From Hyphomonadaceae bacterium BRH_c29 (GTDB taxonomy: Bacteria > Pseudomonadota > Alphaproteobacteria > Caulobacterales > Hyphomonadaceae): DNA of 64,000 bases. Shown in pieces: positions 17,327 to 26,147 of this stretch. Position 1 is the first letter of the stretch, and each line of letters begins with the position of its first letter. The translations under genes were made by a program, and so were the position numbers. The notes beneath the pieces were generated by a model, which was not told the DNA's origin, did no database searches, and saw nothing but the letters and a program-made list of their open reading frames with translations. The DNA lies in NCBI GenBank assembly GCA_000961695.1, contig LADW01000089.1, forward strand, positions 1 through 64,000, read 5' to 3'.

Positions 17327-17337
17327 AATGATTCATT
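17327..17337. promoter_or_regulatory. Candidate TetR operator (autoregulatory)
   Basis: AATGA-T-TCATT, a perfect five-base inverted repeat around one base, lies in the region upstream of the TetR gene. Read on the minus strand it is AATGAATCATT, nearly the same as the motif over the promoter of the 37-residue gene. Confidence 0.4.
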
Positions 17338-17435
17338 CAGCCGGCACAGAAACTGTCGCACCCACCATAGGCAGACCCGCGCGGCTGTGCGATAGCCAGC
17401 TCCAAATTCTACAAAGCCCCGGACGGAGGACTCTC

Positions 17436-17732
17436 ATGCCCCTTTTCTGCCTGCACTGCCTGGACAAAACGGAAGGCGGCGTTGAAGCCCGCGCGATTGC
17501 CCGCCCGGCCCATCTGGCCTGGGCCGCCGGGCTAAGCAGTATCATCCGCATGGCTGGCCCTCTGCTGGACGAGGCGGGCAATATGCGCGGCTCCGTCTTC
17601 CTGATCGAAGCAGAAGATCTAGAGGCCGCAAAAGCGATCCACCAACAAGACCCCTATGTCACCGGCGGCGTCTTCGGACATGTCCACATCCACGAGACCC
17701 GCTGGGCGATCGGAGAAGGCAAACCAGAATGA
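17436..17732 (+). CDS. YciI-like protein
   Basis: A 98-residue protein of the YciI/YCII-related ferredoxin-like fold: it opens MPLFCLHCLDKTEGG, has the conserved His-Leu-Ala segment (ARPAHLAWAAGL), and DPYVTGGVFGHVHIHETRW near the end. The His and Asp positions match those proposed as active-site residues in the family, but no reaction is established for this type. GGAGGA precedes the ATG. Its stop overlaps the start of the glutathione transferase gene by ATGA. Confidence 0.88.
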   Translation: MPLFCLHCLDKTEGGVEARAIARPAHLAWAAGLSSIIRMAGPLLDEAGNMRGSVFLIEAEDLEAAKAIHQQDPYVTGGVFGHVHIHETRWAIGEGKPE

Positions 17733-18409
17733 ACCGGCTCATCCTCGGCAATCTGAACTATTCCAGCTGGTCGATCCGTCCACTCATGGTGGCCTGCAAG
17801 GTCGGCCTGCCGGTCGAGGAAGTGATCGTGCCGCTGGATTTTCCGGAAACCACAGCGCGTTTGCGGGAGATCAGCCCCACTGCCAAGGTCCCGCTCCTGA
17901 TCTGGGGTGACCAGACCGTGTGGGAAAGCCTCGCCATCACCGAATGGATCGCCGAATGGGCCCCGACCGGCGAGGTCTGGCCGGAGGATCCGCACGCGCG
18001 CGCCATCGCCCGCGCTGCAGCCAGCGAGATGCACGCCGGTTTCCCGGAACTGCGCAGTAAATGCGCCATGGATATCCGCGCCCGGCATCCGACGCCGGAC
18101 ATGACGCCTGCGCTTGCCGCTGACATTGCCCGTATCCAGGACCTGTGGAGCAGTCTGCGCGCCAAATTTGGCCACGGCGGCCCGTTCCTATTCGGCAAAT
18201 GGAGTGCGGCAGATGCCTTTTACCTGCCGGTCGTCACCCGCTTCCGCACCTATAGCCTGCCCCTGACCGGCGCAGCCGCCGACTATGCTGAGGCTGTTCT
18301 GGCAGACCCTGACTTCCTCGCACTGGAAGCGCAGGCGAAGACCGAGCCCTGGTGGATCAACTACGGCCCGGACGGCCGGTCCAGCGGCTATCTCAATCCG
18401 GAAGATTGA
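17729..18409 (+). CDS. Glutathione S-transferase family protein
   Basis: N-terminal thioredoxin-like domain (LILGNLNYSSWSIRPLMVACKVGLP) with an SSWS motif that supplies the catalytic serine position, the cis-proline segment AKVPLLIW and the E-S pair WESLAITEWIAEW that contacts glutathione. The all-helical C-terminal domain carries GKWSAADAFYLPVVTRF. 226 residues. It is coupled to the YciI-like gene and overlaps the 3' end of the convergent sulfotransferase gene by 17 bases. Confidence 0.92.
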   Translation: MNRLILGNLNYSSWSIRPLMVACKVGLPVEEVIVPLDFPETTARLREISPTAKVPLLIWGDQTVWESLAITEWIAEWAPTGEVWPEDPHARAIARAAASEMHAGFPELRSKCAMDIRARHPTPDMTPALAADIARIQDLWSSLRAKFGHGGPFLFGKWSAADAFYLPVVTRFRTYSLPLTGAAADYAEAVLADPDFLALEAQAKTEPWWINYGPDGRSSGYLNPED

Positions 18410-19217
18410 GCAGGTCGTAGCCCAGGTCGTGACGGAACAACTCGCCGATCTTGCGCTGGTAGATCTCGAGCGCTTCGCCTGAGAACAGGTCAGTCAGGCT
18501 CGTCTTGCGGTTTTGCAGCACGTTTGGCTCTGCTGCGGGGTCGACCTTCTGCGCCATCGCCTCCTTGGTGCCCGCCTCCAGAGCGGCATCAATTGCAGCC
18601 GGACTAAGGTTCATGCTCCAGTGCCGATCGACCGCTTCGATCACTTTGCGCGGATCCTTCAGCGTGTCCTCATAGTGGACCACAAGGACAGACCCGGCAT
18701 GCCGCGCCAGCACCTCGCCCCATCGGTTCCAGAACCGGGCAAGCCAATACAGATCGCAGCGATAGCGGGAGCCCGCCGGATCACCTTCCAGATAGGTCAG
18801 CCAGTCGACCTTGATGTCGTATTCCCATTTCGCGTGATGGCTGGCGAGGATCGACATCGGATGACGTACCGCCAGTACGTAAGGCGGCAGGCCCGCCATG
18901 CCACGGGCCCAGTCCCAGTCGGCGAGGCGATGCGGAATCGTGTGACTGAAGGCGAGGCGCGGGAGGCCCGGAAAGACCGGCGCATCTTTCGGCCAGCCTA
19001 TATAGGGGCGGACCGCATTCTCGGAAAAGTATTCCGGCCGCGGAATGCCATGCGTTTCCGCGAGCGCCACGGCGAGCATGTATTTCAGCCAATGCGTGCC
19101 CGAATTCTTCGATGTCACCAGAACGCCGTCAAAGGCGCCATGACGCAGGACCGAGAAATTGGTCCAGGTCTCATTGCGGACTTTGGCCCGAAAAGCGGAA
19201 GGCAGCGGCGATGACAT
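18393..19217 (-). CDS. Sulfotransferase-family protein
   Basis: Predicted PAPS-dependent sulfotransferase. The 5'-phosphosulfate loop is seen as TSKNSGTHWLKY (about residues 35-46), and the 3'-phosphate site as VRHPMSILASHHAKW. 274 residues. The substrate cannot be told from sequence. It overlaps the 3' end of the glutathione transferase gene. The sequence ends LFRHDLGYDLLNLPD. Confidence 0.85.
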   Translation of the reverse strand: MSSPLPSAFRAKVRNETWTNFSVLRHGAFDGVLVTSKNSGTHWLKYMLAVALAETHGIPRPEYFSENAVRPYIGWPKDAPVFPGLPRLAFSHTIPHRLADWDWARGMAGLPPYVLAVRHPMSILASHHAKWEYDIKVDWLTYLEGDPAGSRYRCDLYWLARFWNRWGEVLARHAGSVLVVHYEDTLKDPRKVIEAVDRHWSMNLSPAAIDAALEAGTKEAMAQKVDPAAEPNVLQNRKTSLTDLFSGEALEIYQRKIGELFRHDLGYDLLNLPD

Positions 19218-19251
19218 TCCTATTGCTAGGCCCAGAAAACGGCCGACGCAA

Positions 19252-19791
19252 CTAGCTTAAGAGGCCCGCGTTGTCCCTGTAAACCTGCAGTAATTTCAAC
19301 TGATCCCGTGTAGGTAGACCCTCAGCTTCAGAGATCGTGACCAGCATGTCATCGAGGTCGATGATCTCCTTCGGTCCCAGCACGGAAGACGCGACAATCA
19401 GCTGGCTGAGCTTGCGCATGGTCTCGCCCGGCGTGGGCGCTGAATTCGTCACCCAGGCCGCATGGGCAGTCAGCTCGTCTGCTTCTTCCTGCGTGAATTC
19501 GAAGTGCTGCATGATCTCGCGATCCATGATCGCCGTCTGATTCTCGGTCAGCGGACCGCCACGGGCGCGCGCCACTTCCATCATCATGATCGCCGCCGCC
19601 TCGCGGGGATCCTGGATGAGTGACAGCCCGCCCTTCCCCGCCTTGTACCGGAAGGCCAGCTTGCGGGGCATATTGAGGGCCGTCTGAGCGAGCTTGGCCG
19701 CCTCCTGCGCGCCCTCCCGCGCCATACGAATTCGCCACGACCAGATCCCGATCGCTGCCAGGATGCTTACGAGGAAGAGAACGATCTGCAT
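19252..19791 (-). CDS. Membrane-anchored protein with a possible TerB-like domain
   Basis: One N-terminal membrane helix (MQIVLFLVSILAAIGIWSW), a basic linker, then a ~110-residue helical domain with AAAIMMMEVARARGGPLTENQTAIMDREI and PKEIIDLDDMLVTISEAEG. The spacing of hydrophobic helices and the acidic EAEG segment resemble TerB/DjlA-type domains, but the match is weak. 179 residues. It ends 34 bases upstream of the sulfotransferase start on the same strand. Confidence 0.7.
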   Translation of the reverse strand: MQIVLFLVSILAAIGIWSWRIRMAREGAQEAAKLAQTALNMPRKLAFRYKAGKGGLSLIQDPREAAAIMMMEVARARGGPLTENQTAIMDREIMQHFEFTQEEADELTAHAAWVTNSAPTPGETMRKLSQLIVASSVLGPKEIIDLDDMLVTISEAEGLPTRDQLKLLQVYRDNAGLLS

Positions 19792-19810
19792 GGCTTCAGT
19801 CTATCCGCAC

Positions 19811-20740
19811 TCAGGTTTTTGAGCCACCGCCAAATTGGCGGCGCAACCATCCGCCAATACCGCCGAACAGGGCTATCACGATGATCCAACCCTTTTTCAG
19901 AAACAGGAGCGCAACGCCGAGGAGGCCGATTTTCTTTGCCGCCGCCACAGCGACGCCGCCGGTGATCAGTGCCGCAACACCATATCCCGCCGTCTTGTCG
20001 CCTTTCTGGTAATCCGTGTATCGGCTGCCTTCGTTGAATTCCGGAATCGCCAACACTTGCGGAGCCACCGCTCGAATCGCGTCCAGCGCGTCAGCGGCCC
20101 CCACGAAGTTGACGGACAACACGCCGCCTCTGCCGAGCATTCGCATGTCATAGTTCAGCGTATGCACGCCGTCGGACGATGAGAAGAGCAAGTCTTTCGC
20201 CCAGTTCAGGCGATGGTTGGCCGCGTCATAATTCGGCGTTTCGGCCCAGCCTGTCAGGACGACGGTTGCGTAGCCCTGACGGGAGAGTTCAGCATTGTTC
20301 CGGCGGGTCGACTCCTGCATGTCGGACAGGAGGGCGTCATAGTCGGTGCTTTCCGCATCATCGTCGCTGACATATCCGCTGTCTTCATAGGTGATCACAG
20401 CGCCCCAATCGGCAACGGTTGGCGAAATGCCTGCCGGGAACAACATGCCCAGAACCGTATCATCCGGGGGGTTGCCCCAAAGTTCTTCCAGAATGGTCTG
20501 ACTTTCCTTCCCGTCAAAATAATCGACGGAAGAAGGCACATGCAGGGTTACCGGCGCGCCCTTCAGCGCAATGTCCCCGTGTTCGGCGTCGATATCCTTG
20601 AGAAGGTCTGCGGCATATGCCTCATAAGCCGCCTGCCGTTCTTCGGGCGTCATTTCCTCGGCCGCGTTGTTTTCCTGCGCTTGCCCAAACGCAAGCGGCG
20701 CAGCCGCAATGACAGCTGCTGCCAATATTGCCCGAACCAT
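19811..20740 (-). CDS. DUF2167-family membrane protein
   Basis: A 309-residue exported protein: signal peptide (VRAILAAAVIAAAPLAFGQA), a ~200-residue periplasmic domain with the family segments GDIALKGAPVTLHVP, GMLFPAG, WGAVITYEDSGYVSDDDA and LTGWAETPNYDAANHRLNWAKDL, and two C-terminal membrane helices (about 250-300) ending in a basic tail. DUF2167 has no established function. It is followed by the TerB-like gene after 19 bases. Confidence 0.88.
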   Translation of the reverse strand: MVRAILAAAVIAAAPLAFGQAQENNAAEEMTPEERQAAYEAYAADLLKDIDAEHGDIALKGAPVTLHVPSSVDYFDGKESQTILEELWGNPPDDTVLGMLFPAGISPTVADWGAVITYEDSGYVSDDDAESTDYDALLSDMQESTRRNNAELSRQGYATVVLTGWAETPNYDAANHRLNWAKDLLFSSSDGVHTLNYDMRMLGRGGVLSVNFVGAADALDAIRAVAPQVLAIPEFNEGSRYTDYQKGDKTAGYGVAALITGGVAVAAAKKIGLLGVALLFLKKGWIIVIALFGGIGGWLRRQFGGGSKT

Positions 20741-20810
20741 GTTCGCCTCCCCGTGGATCCCGCCGGCAACCTAAACCAGGAGCCGGCGGGTCAGCAAGAA
20801 GAGATAAAGC

Positions 20811-22955
20811 CTACTGGCCGGCACTTTCCGATGCCGCCGCCTGGGCCTGCGCCAGGACGTAGGCACGGATCGACTCAACATCATTTTCGCTGAGATATTC
20901 CTCGAACGAAACCATACCGTTCACGGCGAAGTGGCCACCCAGCACAACGCCTTTCCAGGCTTCGGGATCAGCCGTGATGGCCGACCAGCGCAGATCTGGC
21001 AGGACACCGGAGCTGACACCCAGTGCACCGTGGCAAACGGCGCAGTTGCGTGAGAAGTCGACGACGCCTTCAGCGATCTGGGCTTCGGTGCCGAAGGACG
21101 CAGCTTTCGGTGTCTTCTCGATCAGCGGAAGGTCTGCATCCGGAATCTCACCGGTGGCGCCCAGCTTGAAGGTCACAACCTTGCCGACTGTGGACTGCAC
21201 GGAATTGTCGTAGGCATAGCCTGCAACGAGAGCGAATGCGCTGCCCCAACCCGTGGCGATCGTCACATACTGCTCGCCATCGATCATGTAGGTGCCAGGC
21301 CCCGCCCCAGCGCCAGACTTGACGTTCTGACTCCAGAGCTTGTCGCCGGTCGCCGCATCATAAGCCACAAAATCGCCATTCAGCTTGCCCTGAAAGACCA
21401 GGCCGCCGGCCGTCGACAGGACGCCACCGTTCCAGGCATTGTCATGCTCCACGGACCAGCGCGGCGCTTGCGCGACCGGATCCCAGGCTATGAGACGGCC
21501 CTTCAGGGTCGAACGCAGAAACTTCGCGATTTCCGGCGTCGCCACCGGCGGAACGCCCGCAGCGAAATCTGCGCCGGTGTTCCATGCGGTCGCCTTGGTC
21601 TGGAAGCGCGGGTCTTCCGCATAGGCCTGCGGGATTTCCTGCGCCGGAATATAGGCCAGCGCGAGGTCCGGATCGTAAGCCATCGGATGCCAGTTGTGGG
21701 CACCGAGCGGGCCCGGAAGCTGGCTGACCGGCACCTTGCCGTACCGCGCTGCGGCCACTTCAATCGGACGACCGTTTTCATCGAGACCTGTCGCCCAGGT
21801 CATCGGGCCATATGCGTCGCCGGAGATGAACTCACCGGTCGCTGCATCGAGCACATAGAAGAAGCCGTTCTTCGGCGCCTGCATGGCAACGCGGCGCGAG
21901 GCCCCGTTCTCTCCGAGCGGCAGATCCGCCAGAATGATCGTCTGTGTCGCCGTGTAATCCCAGTTGTCGCCGGGCGTGGTCTGGAAGTGCCACTTGTATT
22001 CGCCGGTATTCACATCGACCGCGACAATGGAGGACAGGAAGAGGTTGTCCCCGCCGGACGGGTCACGGAAGGTCCGGTTCCAGGGCGAGCCATTGCCGAC
22101 GCCGAAGATGATCTGGTCGTTCACTTCATCATAGACGATGGAATCCCAGACCGTGCCGCCGCCACCATCGGTGACCCACGCGCCTTCGTCACCCCAAGTC
22201 ACATTGCCGATCTTTTCGAAGGCCGCATCGGAGGCTTCGCCGTCCGGCTGTTTTGCCGGGTTCGGTACTGTGTAGAAACGCCAGACCTTGTCGCCGGTTT
22301 CGGCGTCATAGGCCGTGAGGTAGCCGCGCACGCCGAGCTCTGCCCCGCCATTGCCGATCAGCACCTTGCCGTTCACCACGCGCGGCGCGCCAGTGATCGT
22401 GTAGGGCTTGGACTGGTCAACCGTGACCGTCTCCCAGACGAGATCACCTGTCTTGGCGTCCAGCGCCTGCAGGCGTCCATCGATCACGCCGACATAGATC
22501 TTTCCGTCATAGACCGCGACACCCCGGTTCACGACATCGCAGCAGGCATTGACACCGACCGCGCGGTCAACGTCAGGATCGTGTTCCCAGAGTTCTGCCC
22601 CGGTCTTCGCGTCGAGCGCGTAGACGACCGACCAGGCCGAGGTGACATACATTACACCGTCGACGACGATGGGCGTAACTTCGACACCGCGATTGGTTGC
22701 GAGGTCGAACGTCCAGGCGACACCGAGCTGATCCACATTGTCCTTGTTGATCGCGGTGAGCGAGGAGTGCCGCTGCTCGTCATAGGTGCCGCCATAGGTC
22801 AACCATTCGGCGCCTGCGGATGCGGTTTCGATCCGTTTTGTGTCGACGGCCGCAAAGCCTTTCTCTTCCGGCGGAGGGGCCTCCTTCTTCGGGCCGCACG
22901 CGGCCAGCAGCGCAAGCGCCGAGCCTGCCAAAACGATACTACGCCATGCAACCAT
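20811..22955 (-). CDS. PQQ-dependent alcohol dehydrogenase with cytochrome c domain (quinohemoprotein), lipoprotein
   Basis: Predicted periplasmic oxidation of an alcohol, passing electrons from PQQ to the fused cytochrome. The lipobox LLAAC puts the lipidated cysteine at residue 20. The eight-bladed propeller has the adjacent cysteines C138-C139 (VNACCDVVNRG) that form the ring disulfide under PQQ, repeated W-docking motifs (TGAELWEHD, TGDKVWRFY, TGDKLWSQN) and the active-site segment NWDYTATQ. The residue two after that Asp is Thr, arguing for a calcium rather than a lanthanide enzyme. The heme site is C638-x-x-C641-H642, with M681 as probable sixth ligand. GGAGGA precedes the ATG. No pqq biosynthesis genes are in the window. 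Confidence 0.93.
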   Translation of the reverse strand: MVAWRSIVLAGSALALLAACGPKKEAPPPEEKGFAAVDTKRIETASAGAEWLTYGGTYDEQRHSSLTAINKDNVDQLGVAWTFDLATNRGVEVTPIVVDGVMYVTSAWSVVYALDAKTGAELWEHDPDVDRAVGVNACCDVVNRGVAVYDGKIYVGVIDGRLQALDAKTGDLVWETVTVDQSKPYTITGAPRVVNGKVLIGNGGAELGVRGYLTAYDAETGDKVWRFYTVPNPAKQPDGEASDAAFEKIGNVTWGDEGAWVTDGGGGTVWDSIVYDEVNDQIIFGVGNGSPWNRTFRDPSGGDNLFLSSIVAVDVNTGEYKWHFQTTPGDNWDYTATQTIILADLPLGENGASRRVAMQAPKNGFFYVLDAATGEFISGDAYGPMTWATGLDENGRPIEVAAARYGKVPVSQLPGPLGAHNWHPMAYDPDLALAYIPAQEIPQAYAEDPRFQTKATAWNTGADFAAGVPPVATPEIAKFLRSTLKGRLIAWDPVAQAPRWSVEHDNAWNGGVLSTAGGLVFQGKLNGDFVAYDAATGDKLWSQNVKSGAGAGPGTYMIDGEQYVTIATGWGSAFALVAGYAYDNSVQSTVGKVVTFKLGATGEIPDADLPLIEKTPKAASFGTEAQIAEGVVDFSRNCAVCHGALGVSSGVLPDLRWSAITADPEAWKGVVLGGHFAVNGMVSFEEYLSENDVESIRAYVLAQAQAAASESAGQ

Positions 22956-23074
22956 GTCGGTGTTCCTCCCTGAACATTTCCTCTGGCGGTTTCATGACCG
23001 CCTGTTTGGGCAGGATGCTAGACTTTCGGTGGTAATTGTCGAGGCTTGACCCAAGGACAGAGGCCAAGCGGAGA

Positions 23075-23974
23075 TCAGACCGCGACGACGGACGCGCTGC
23101 CAGCGTGTTTCGAAAGGTCCGCCTGGGCTTCCTCAATGGCCGCCTCAACGATGGCGGCCCATTCAGTCCGGGTTGTGGCGGCGTCTGCCCCATCCGGGAA
23201 TGTGACCGAGCGCGACGCATTCACCACGCCGCCTTCAAGGCGGTTGCCCGCGCGCCTGAACCCGGCCAGCGCATCCGCTGCCCCGCCGCCTTGCGCGCCG
23301 TAGCCGGGCACCAGGAACAAGGCATCCGGAGCGAGCTGGCGTAGGTGACGCGCCTCATCCGGCCCCGTCGCGCCGGCGACCAGCATCAGGCTGGACCAGC
23401 CCTCAGCGCCCTTCAGCCGTTCGATGGCCGGCGCCAGCGCCTCAACCACGCGGGCATAGAGCGGCGCGCCTTCAAGGTCGCGGGTCTGGAAATCTGCCGA
23501 ACCGGGATTGGACGTGCGGGCCAGCACGACCACGCCTTTCCCGTTCGCCTCAGCCAGTTCGAGGAACGGCTCCAGCGTATCAAGGCCCATATAGGGGTTC
23601 ACCGTGACGGCATCGGACGGGAATGGTGCAGCCTCGGAGAGGTAAGCCAGCGCATAGCCCTTCGCCGTTGTACCGATATCGCCGCGCTTGGCGTCAGCAA
23701 TCACCAGAAGGCCTGCTTCCTTGGAGGCCTGACAGACGCGCTGCAGCGCCCGCATGCCGTCCGGCCCATGACGCTCGAACAAGCCGACCTGGGGCTTCAC
23801 CACACTCGCCCGGCCAGCCGCCGCAGCAACCACAGCCTCGCCCCATGCCGCAAGACCGTCCGGCGTATCGCCGCCGAAAAGGTCCGGGATCTTTCCAGGA
23901 TGCGGATCGATCCCGACGCACAAGGGGCCAAGCCGGCGGGCACCGGCGATCAGACGGGTTGCAAAATCACTCAT
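23075..23974 (-). CDS. pyrF: Orotidine 5'-phosphate decarboxylase (long type)
   Basis: Last step of UMP synthesis: OMP to UMP plus CO2. The 299-residue length places it in the longer PyrF subfamily (as in actinobacteria and myxobacteria) rather than the ~230-residue E. coli type. The catalytic Asp-Lys-Asp array is seen in VIADAKRGDIG; the phosphate-binding end includes FLVPGYGAQGGG and NRLEGGVVNASRS. Its start overlaps the stop of the serine protease gene by ATGA. Confidence 0.95.
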   Translation of the reverse strand: MSDFATRLIAGARRLGPLCVGIDPHPGKIPDLFGGDTPDGLAAWGEAVVAAAAGRASVVKPQVGLFERHGPDGMRALQRVCQASKEAGLLVIADAKRGDIGTTAKGYALAYLSEAAPFPSDAVTVNPYMGLDTLEPFLELAEANGKGVVVLARTSNPGSADFQTRDLEGAPLYARVVEALAPAIERLKGAEGWSSLMLVAGATGPDEARHLRQLAPDALFLVPGYGAQGGGAADALAGFRRAGNRLEGGVVNASRSVTFPDGADAATTRTEWAAIVEAAIEEAQADLSKHAGSASVVAV

Positions 23975-24792
23975 GATGCTACTGTGCAGGCGACTTTCAC
24001 CACTTGCAACAGACGCCGGGCATTGTCGGAGCGTGGTCCGTAGGTCTCGGAATCGAAGGCCTCTGCCGGGCCATCTTCGGGGCTGACATTGAGGCTGGTC
24101 AGGAAGGTCTCGATGGATGATGGCGCCGCGGTGTAGATGCGTCCGCGCCGCGGGCTTTCCGCCACGATCACACCGCGCACCTTGCCTGCTGCATCGAAGA
24201 CCGGACCGCCGGAAATCCCGCCCAAAGTGCCCTCAAGCCCCCGCGTCCGGCCGAATTCGGCCCAGGCAAGAATCGGCTCGGAACTGTCGCGGCGTCCGCG
24301 CGTGATGAGCTTTGAGCGGGACATCAGCCGTGTCGCTACTTCGCCCGGCCGGCCTTGGGGATATCCGACGTGAAACCCCTCGGTGCCGATCCGCAACGGA
24401 GTGACCAGGTCGAGCTGGACGGGGTTGGGGCTACGCCCGGTCGAGATCAGAGCGAGGTCATGATCGGGGTCCAATGTGATCGATTCGACCGGCACATACT
24501 GGCCTGGCGCCACGAGCAGGCTGACGGAGTCACAGCCATCGACGACATGCCTGGCCGTGATCCACTGGCCATTCCGGTTCAGGGCGAAGGCTGTCCCGAT
24601 CCCATCCTTGGGCGCGTCGACCTGTATAAGGATCTGCTCATCCAGCGGTGAGGGCGGCGGCAGGGTCGGCCCGTCAGTCTCCAACACGGTTGGCGGGGCC
24701 TCGGGAGCATCGGCGTGGTCGCCCTGCGCAAACAGAACGAACACGATCAGCCCCAGAGCCGACACATAGAGAAGCCAGTCGAATCTCCGCAC
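23971..24792 (-). CDS. Membrane-anchored or secreted trypsin-like serine protease (S1C-like)
   Basis: A 273-residue protein with one N-terminal membrane helix (WLLYVSALGLIVFVLF), a Pro-rich linker and a chymotrypsin-fold domain. The triad is readable: His in ITARHVVDGC, Asp in LDPDHDLALI and Ser in GGISGGPVF. No PDZ domain follows, unlike DegP. The start is GTG, with AAGGAG 12 bases upstream, a long spacing. It lies between the DUF350 gene (21-base gap) and pyrF (ATGA overlap). The target protein is unknown; the C-terminal cysteine (VACTVAS) could pair with the one in DGCDS. Confidence 0.85.
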   Translation of the reverse strand: MRRFDWLLYVSALGLIVFVLFAQGDHADAPEAPPTVLETDGPTLPPPSPLDEQILIQVDAPKDGIGTAFALNRNGQWITARHVVDGCDSVSLLVAPGQYVPVESITLDPDHDLALISTGRSPNPVQLDLVTPLRIGTEGFHVGYPQGRPGEVATRLMSRSKLITRGRRDSSEPILAWAEFGRTRGLEGTLGGISGGPVFDAAGKVRGVIVAESPRRGRIYTAAPSSIETFLTSLNVSPEDGPAEAFDSETYGPRSDNARRLLQVVKVACTVAS

Positions 24793-24813
24793 GGCTGTGA
24801 AACGCTCCTTCGA

Positions 24814-25245
24814 TCAGAATCTCTGAAGCGCAGGATCCCACAATCCTGCGGCAAGAATGAGAGCAGATGACAGTTTCGCCGCAACCAGCACAATGGCCGC
24901 GCCGCTTTCATCCTGTGCGATCCGGGCCGGTATCCCGCCCAGCAGCAGGTCTACAAGACGATACACGATCAGCTGCAGCAGCAGGGCAACCACGCCCCAG
25001 ATGACCAGGTCGATCAGTGAAACACTGGATGCCAGCGTCGAGGCAATCGGGATGGCCAGGCCCGCAATTGCCCCGCCCAGCGCAAGGCCTGCAGCTGAAT
25101 TGCCGCGCTTGATCTCCGCGAACTCTTTCCACGGCGTCAGAAGCACATAAATTGTGCTCGCGACGATCAGGAGCACACCAGCGCTCGCCGACCAGATCAG
25201 GAAGCGCGGAAACGCCTCGACAAATGCTCCGATTTCTCCGCCCAT
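24814..25245 (-). CDS. DUF350-family integral membrane protein
   Basis: A 143-residue protein with four hydrophobic helices: WSASAGVLLIVASTIYVLL, an AAGLALGGAIAGLAIPIASTL pair, VIWGVVALLLQLIVYRLVDLL and IVLVAAKLSSALILAAGLW. The RGNSAAGLALGG segment after the first helix is the DUF350 hallmark. The role is unknown. It heads the run DUF350-protease-pyrF and diverges from bdhA with 93 bases between. The start is the ATG of MGGEIGAF, near the first helix; the longer open frame overlaps bdhA on the opposite strand. Confidence 0.85.
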   Translation of the reverse strand: MGGEIGAFVEAFPRFLIWSASAGVLLIVASTIYVLLTPWKEFAEIKRGNSAAGLALGGAIAGLAIPIASTLASSVSLIDLVIWGVVALLLQLIVYRLVDLLLGGIPARIAQDESGAAIVLVAAKLSSALILAAGLWDPALQRF

Positions 25246-25338
25246 GATTCCTGATAATCCTGTGTGATTATTGTGGTGACCCGGCGGGGCCCGATCCTTA
25301 TCTCTAGCATAGCGCATCCGCCTCTCAAGGAGACCATC

Positions 25339-26121
25339 ATGTTGAAAGGTAAAACTGCTCTTATCACCGGCTCGACCAGCGGGATCGGAAAGGCAGTCGC
25401 CACGCGCCTTGCCAGGGAAGGATGCAACATCGTTCTGAACGGCTTCGGAGACGCGGGCGAAATCGACGCGCTGAAGCGGGCGATCGCGGCCGAATACTCG
25501 GTCATGGTGGGCTATTCCAGCGCGGACCTGACCCGGGTCCCGGCCATCGAGAACATGATGACCTATGTCGATACCGAGTTCGGCGGTGCGGACATCATCG
25601 TCAACAATGCCGGCATCCAGCACGTTGCGCCGATCGAGGACTTCCCGGTCGACAAGTGGAACCTGATCATTGCGCTGAACCTGTCAGCTGCGTTCCACAC
25701 GACGCGCCTCGCCATTCCGGGCATGAAAAAGAAGGGCTGGGGCCGCATCATCCAGACTGCATCGGCCCACGCCCTGGTCGCCTCACCCTACAAATCGGCC
25801 TATGTCGCAGCCAAGCACGGCATTGCCGGCCTGACCAAGACGGTCGCCCTTGAAGGCGCGACCCATGGTATCCGCTGCAACGCCATCTGCCCCGGCTATG
25901 TCCACACGCCTCTGGTGGATGCCCAGATTGCAGACACGGCCAAGGCGCGCAGGATCAGCGAAGAAGAAGTGATCCGGGACGTCATTCTGGACGCCCAGCC
26001 GACCAAGGAATTCGTCACCGTCGAGCAGATCGGCGAGATGGCGGCCTTCCTCTGCTCCCCGGCGGCGGACCAGATCAACGGCGCGCTTCTACCCATTGAT
26101 GGTGGCTGGACGGCCCACTAG
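25339..26121 (+). CDS. bdhA: 3-hydroxybutyrate dehydrogenase
   Basis: Interconverts (R)-3-hydroxybutyrate and acetoacetate with NAD, used when polyhydroxybutyrate or ketone bodies are broken down. Classical SDR of 260 residues: TGSTSGIGKAV cofactor loop near residue 10, NNAGIQHV, catalytic Ser in QTASAHALVASPYKSAYVAAKHG with Tyr-x3-Lys. The IQHVAPIEDFP and TPLVDAQI segments are typical of bdhA rather than acetoacetyl-CoA reductase. AAGGAGA precedes the ATG. The phaB gene is 11 kb away in the window. Confidence 0.93.
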   Translation: MLKGKTALITGSTSGIGKAVATRLAREGCNIVLNGFGDAGEIDALKRAIAAEYSVMVGYSSADLTRVPAIENMMTYVDTEFGGADIIVNNAGIQHVAPIEDFPVDKWNLIIALNLSAAFHTTRLAIPGMKKKGWGRIIQTASAHALVASPYKSAYVAAKHGIAGLTKTVALEGATHGIRCNAICPGYVHTPLVDAQIADTAKARRISEEEVIRDVILDAQPTKEFVTVEQIGEMAAFLCSPAADQINGALLPIDGGWTAH

Positions 26122-26147
26122 GCCGGCCAGACCGCAAGCAGCAGGCC

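Noticed and set aside
21444-22973. A 509-codon plus-strand frame opposite the PQQ dehydrogenase
   Set aside because: Composition is Arg/His-rich and without domain features; the minus-strand gene is unambiguous.
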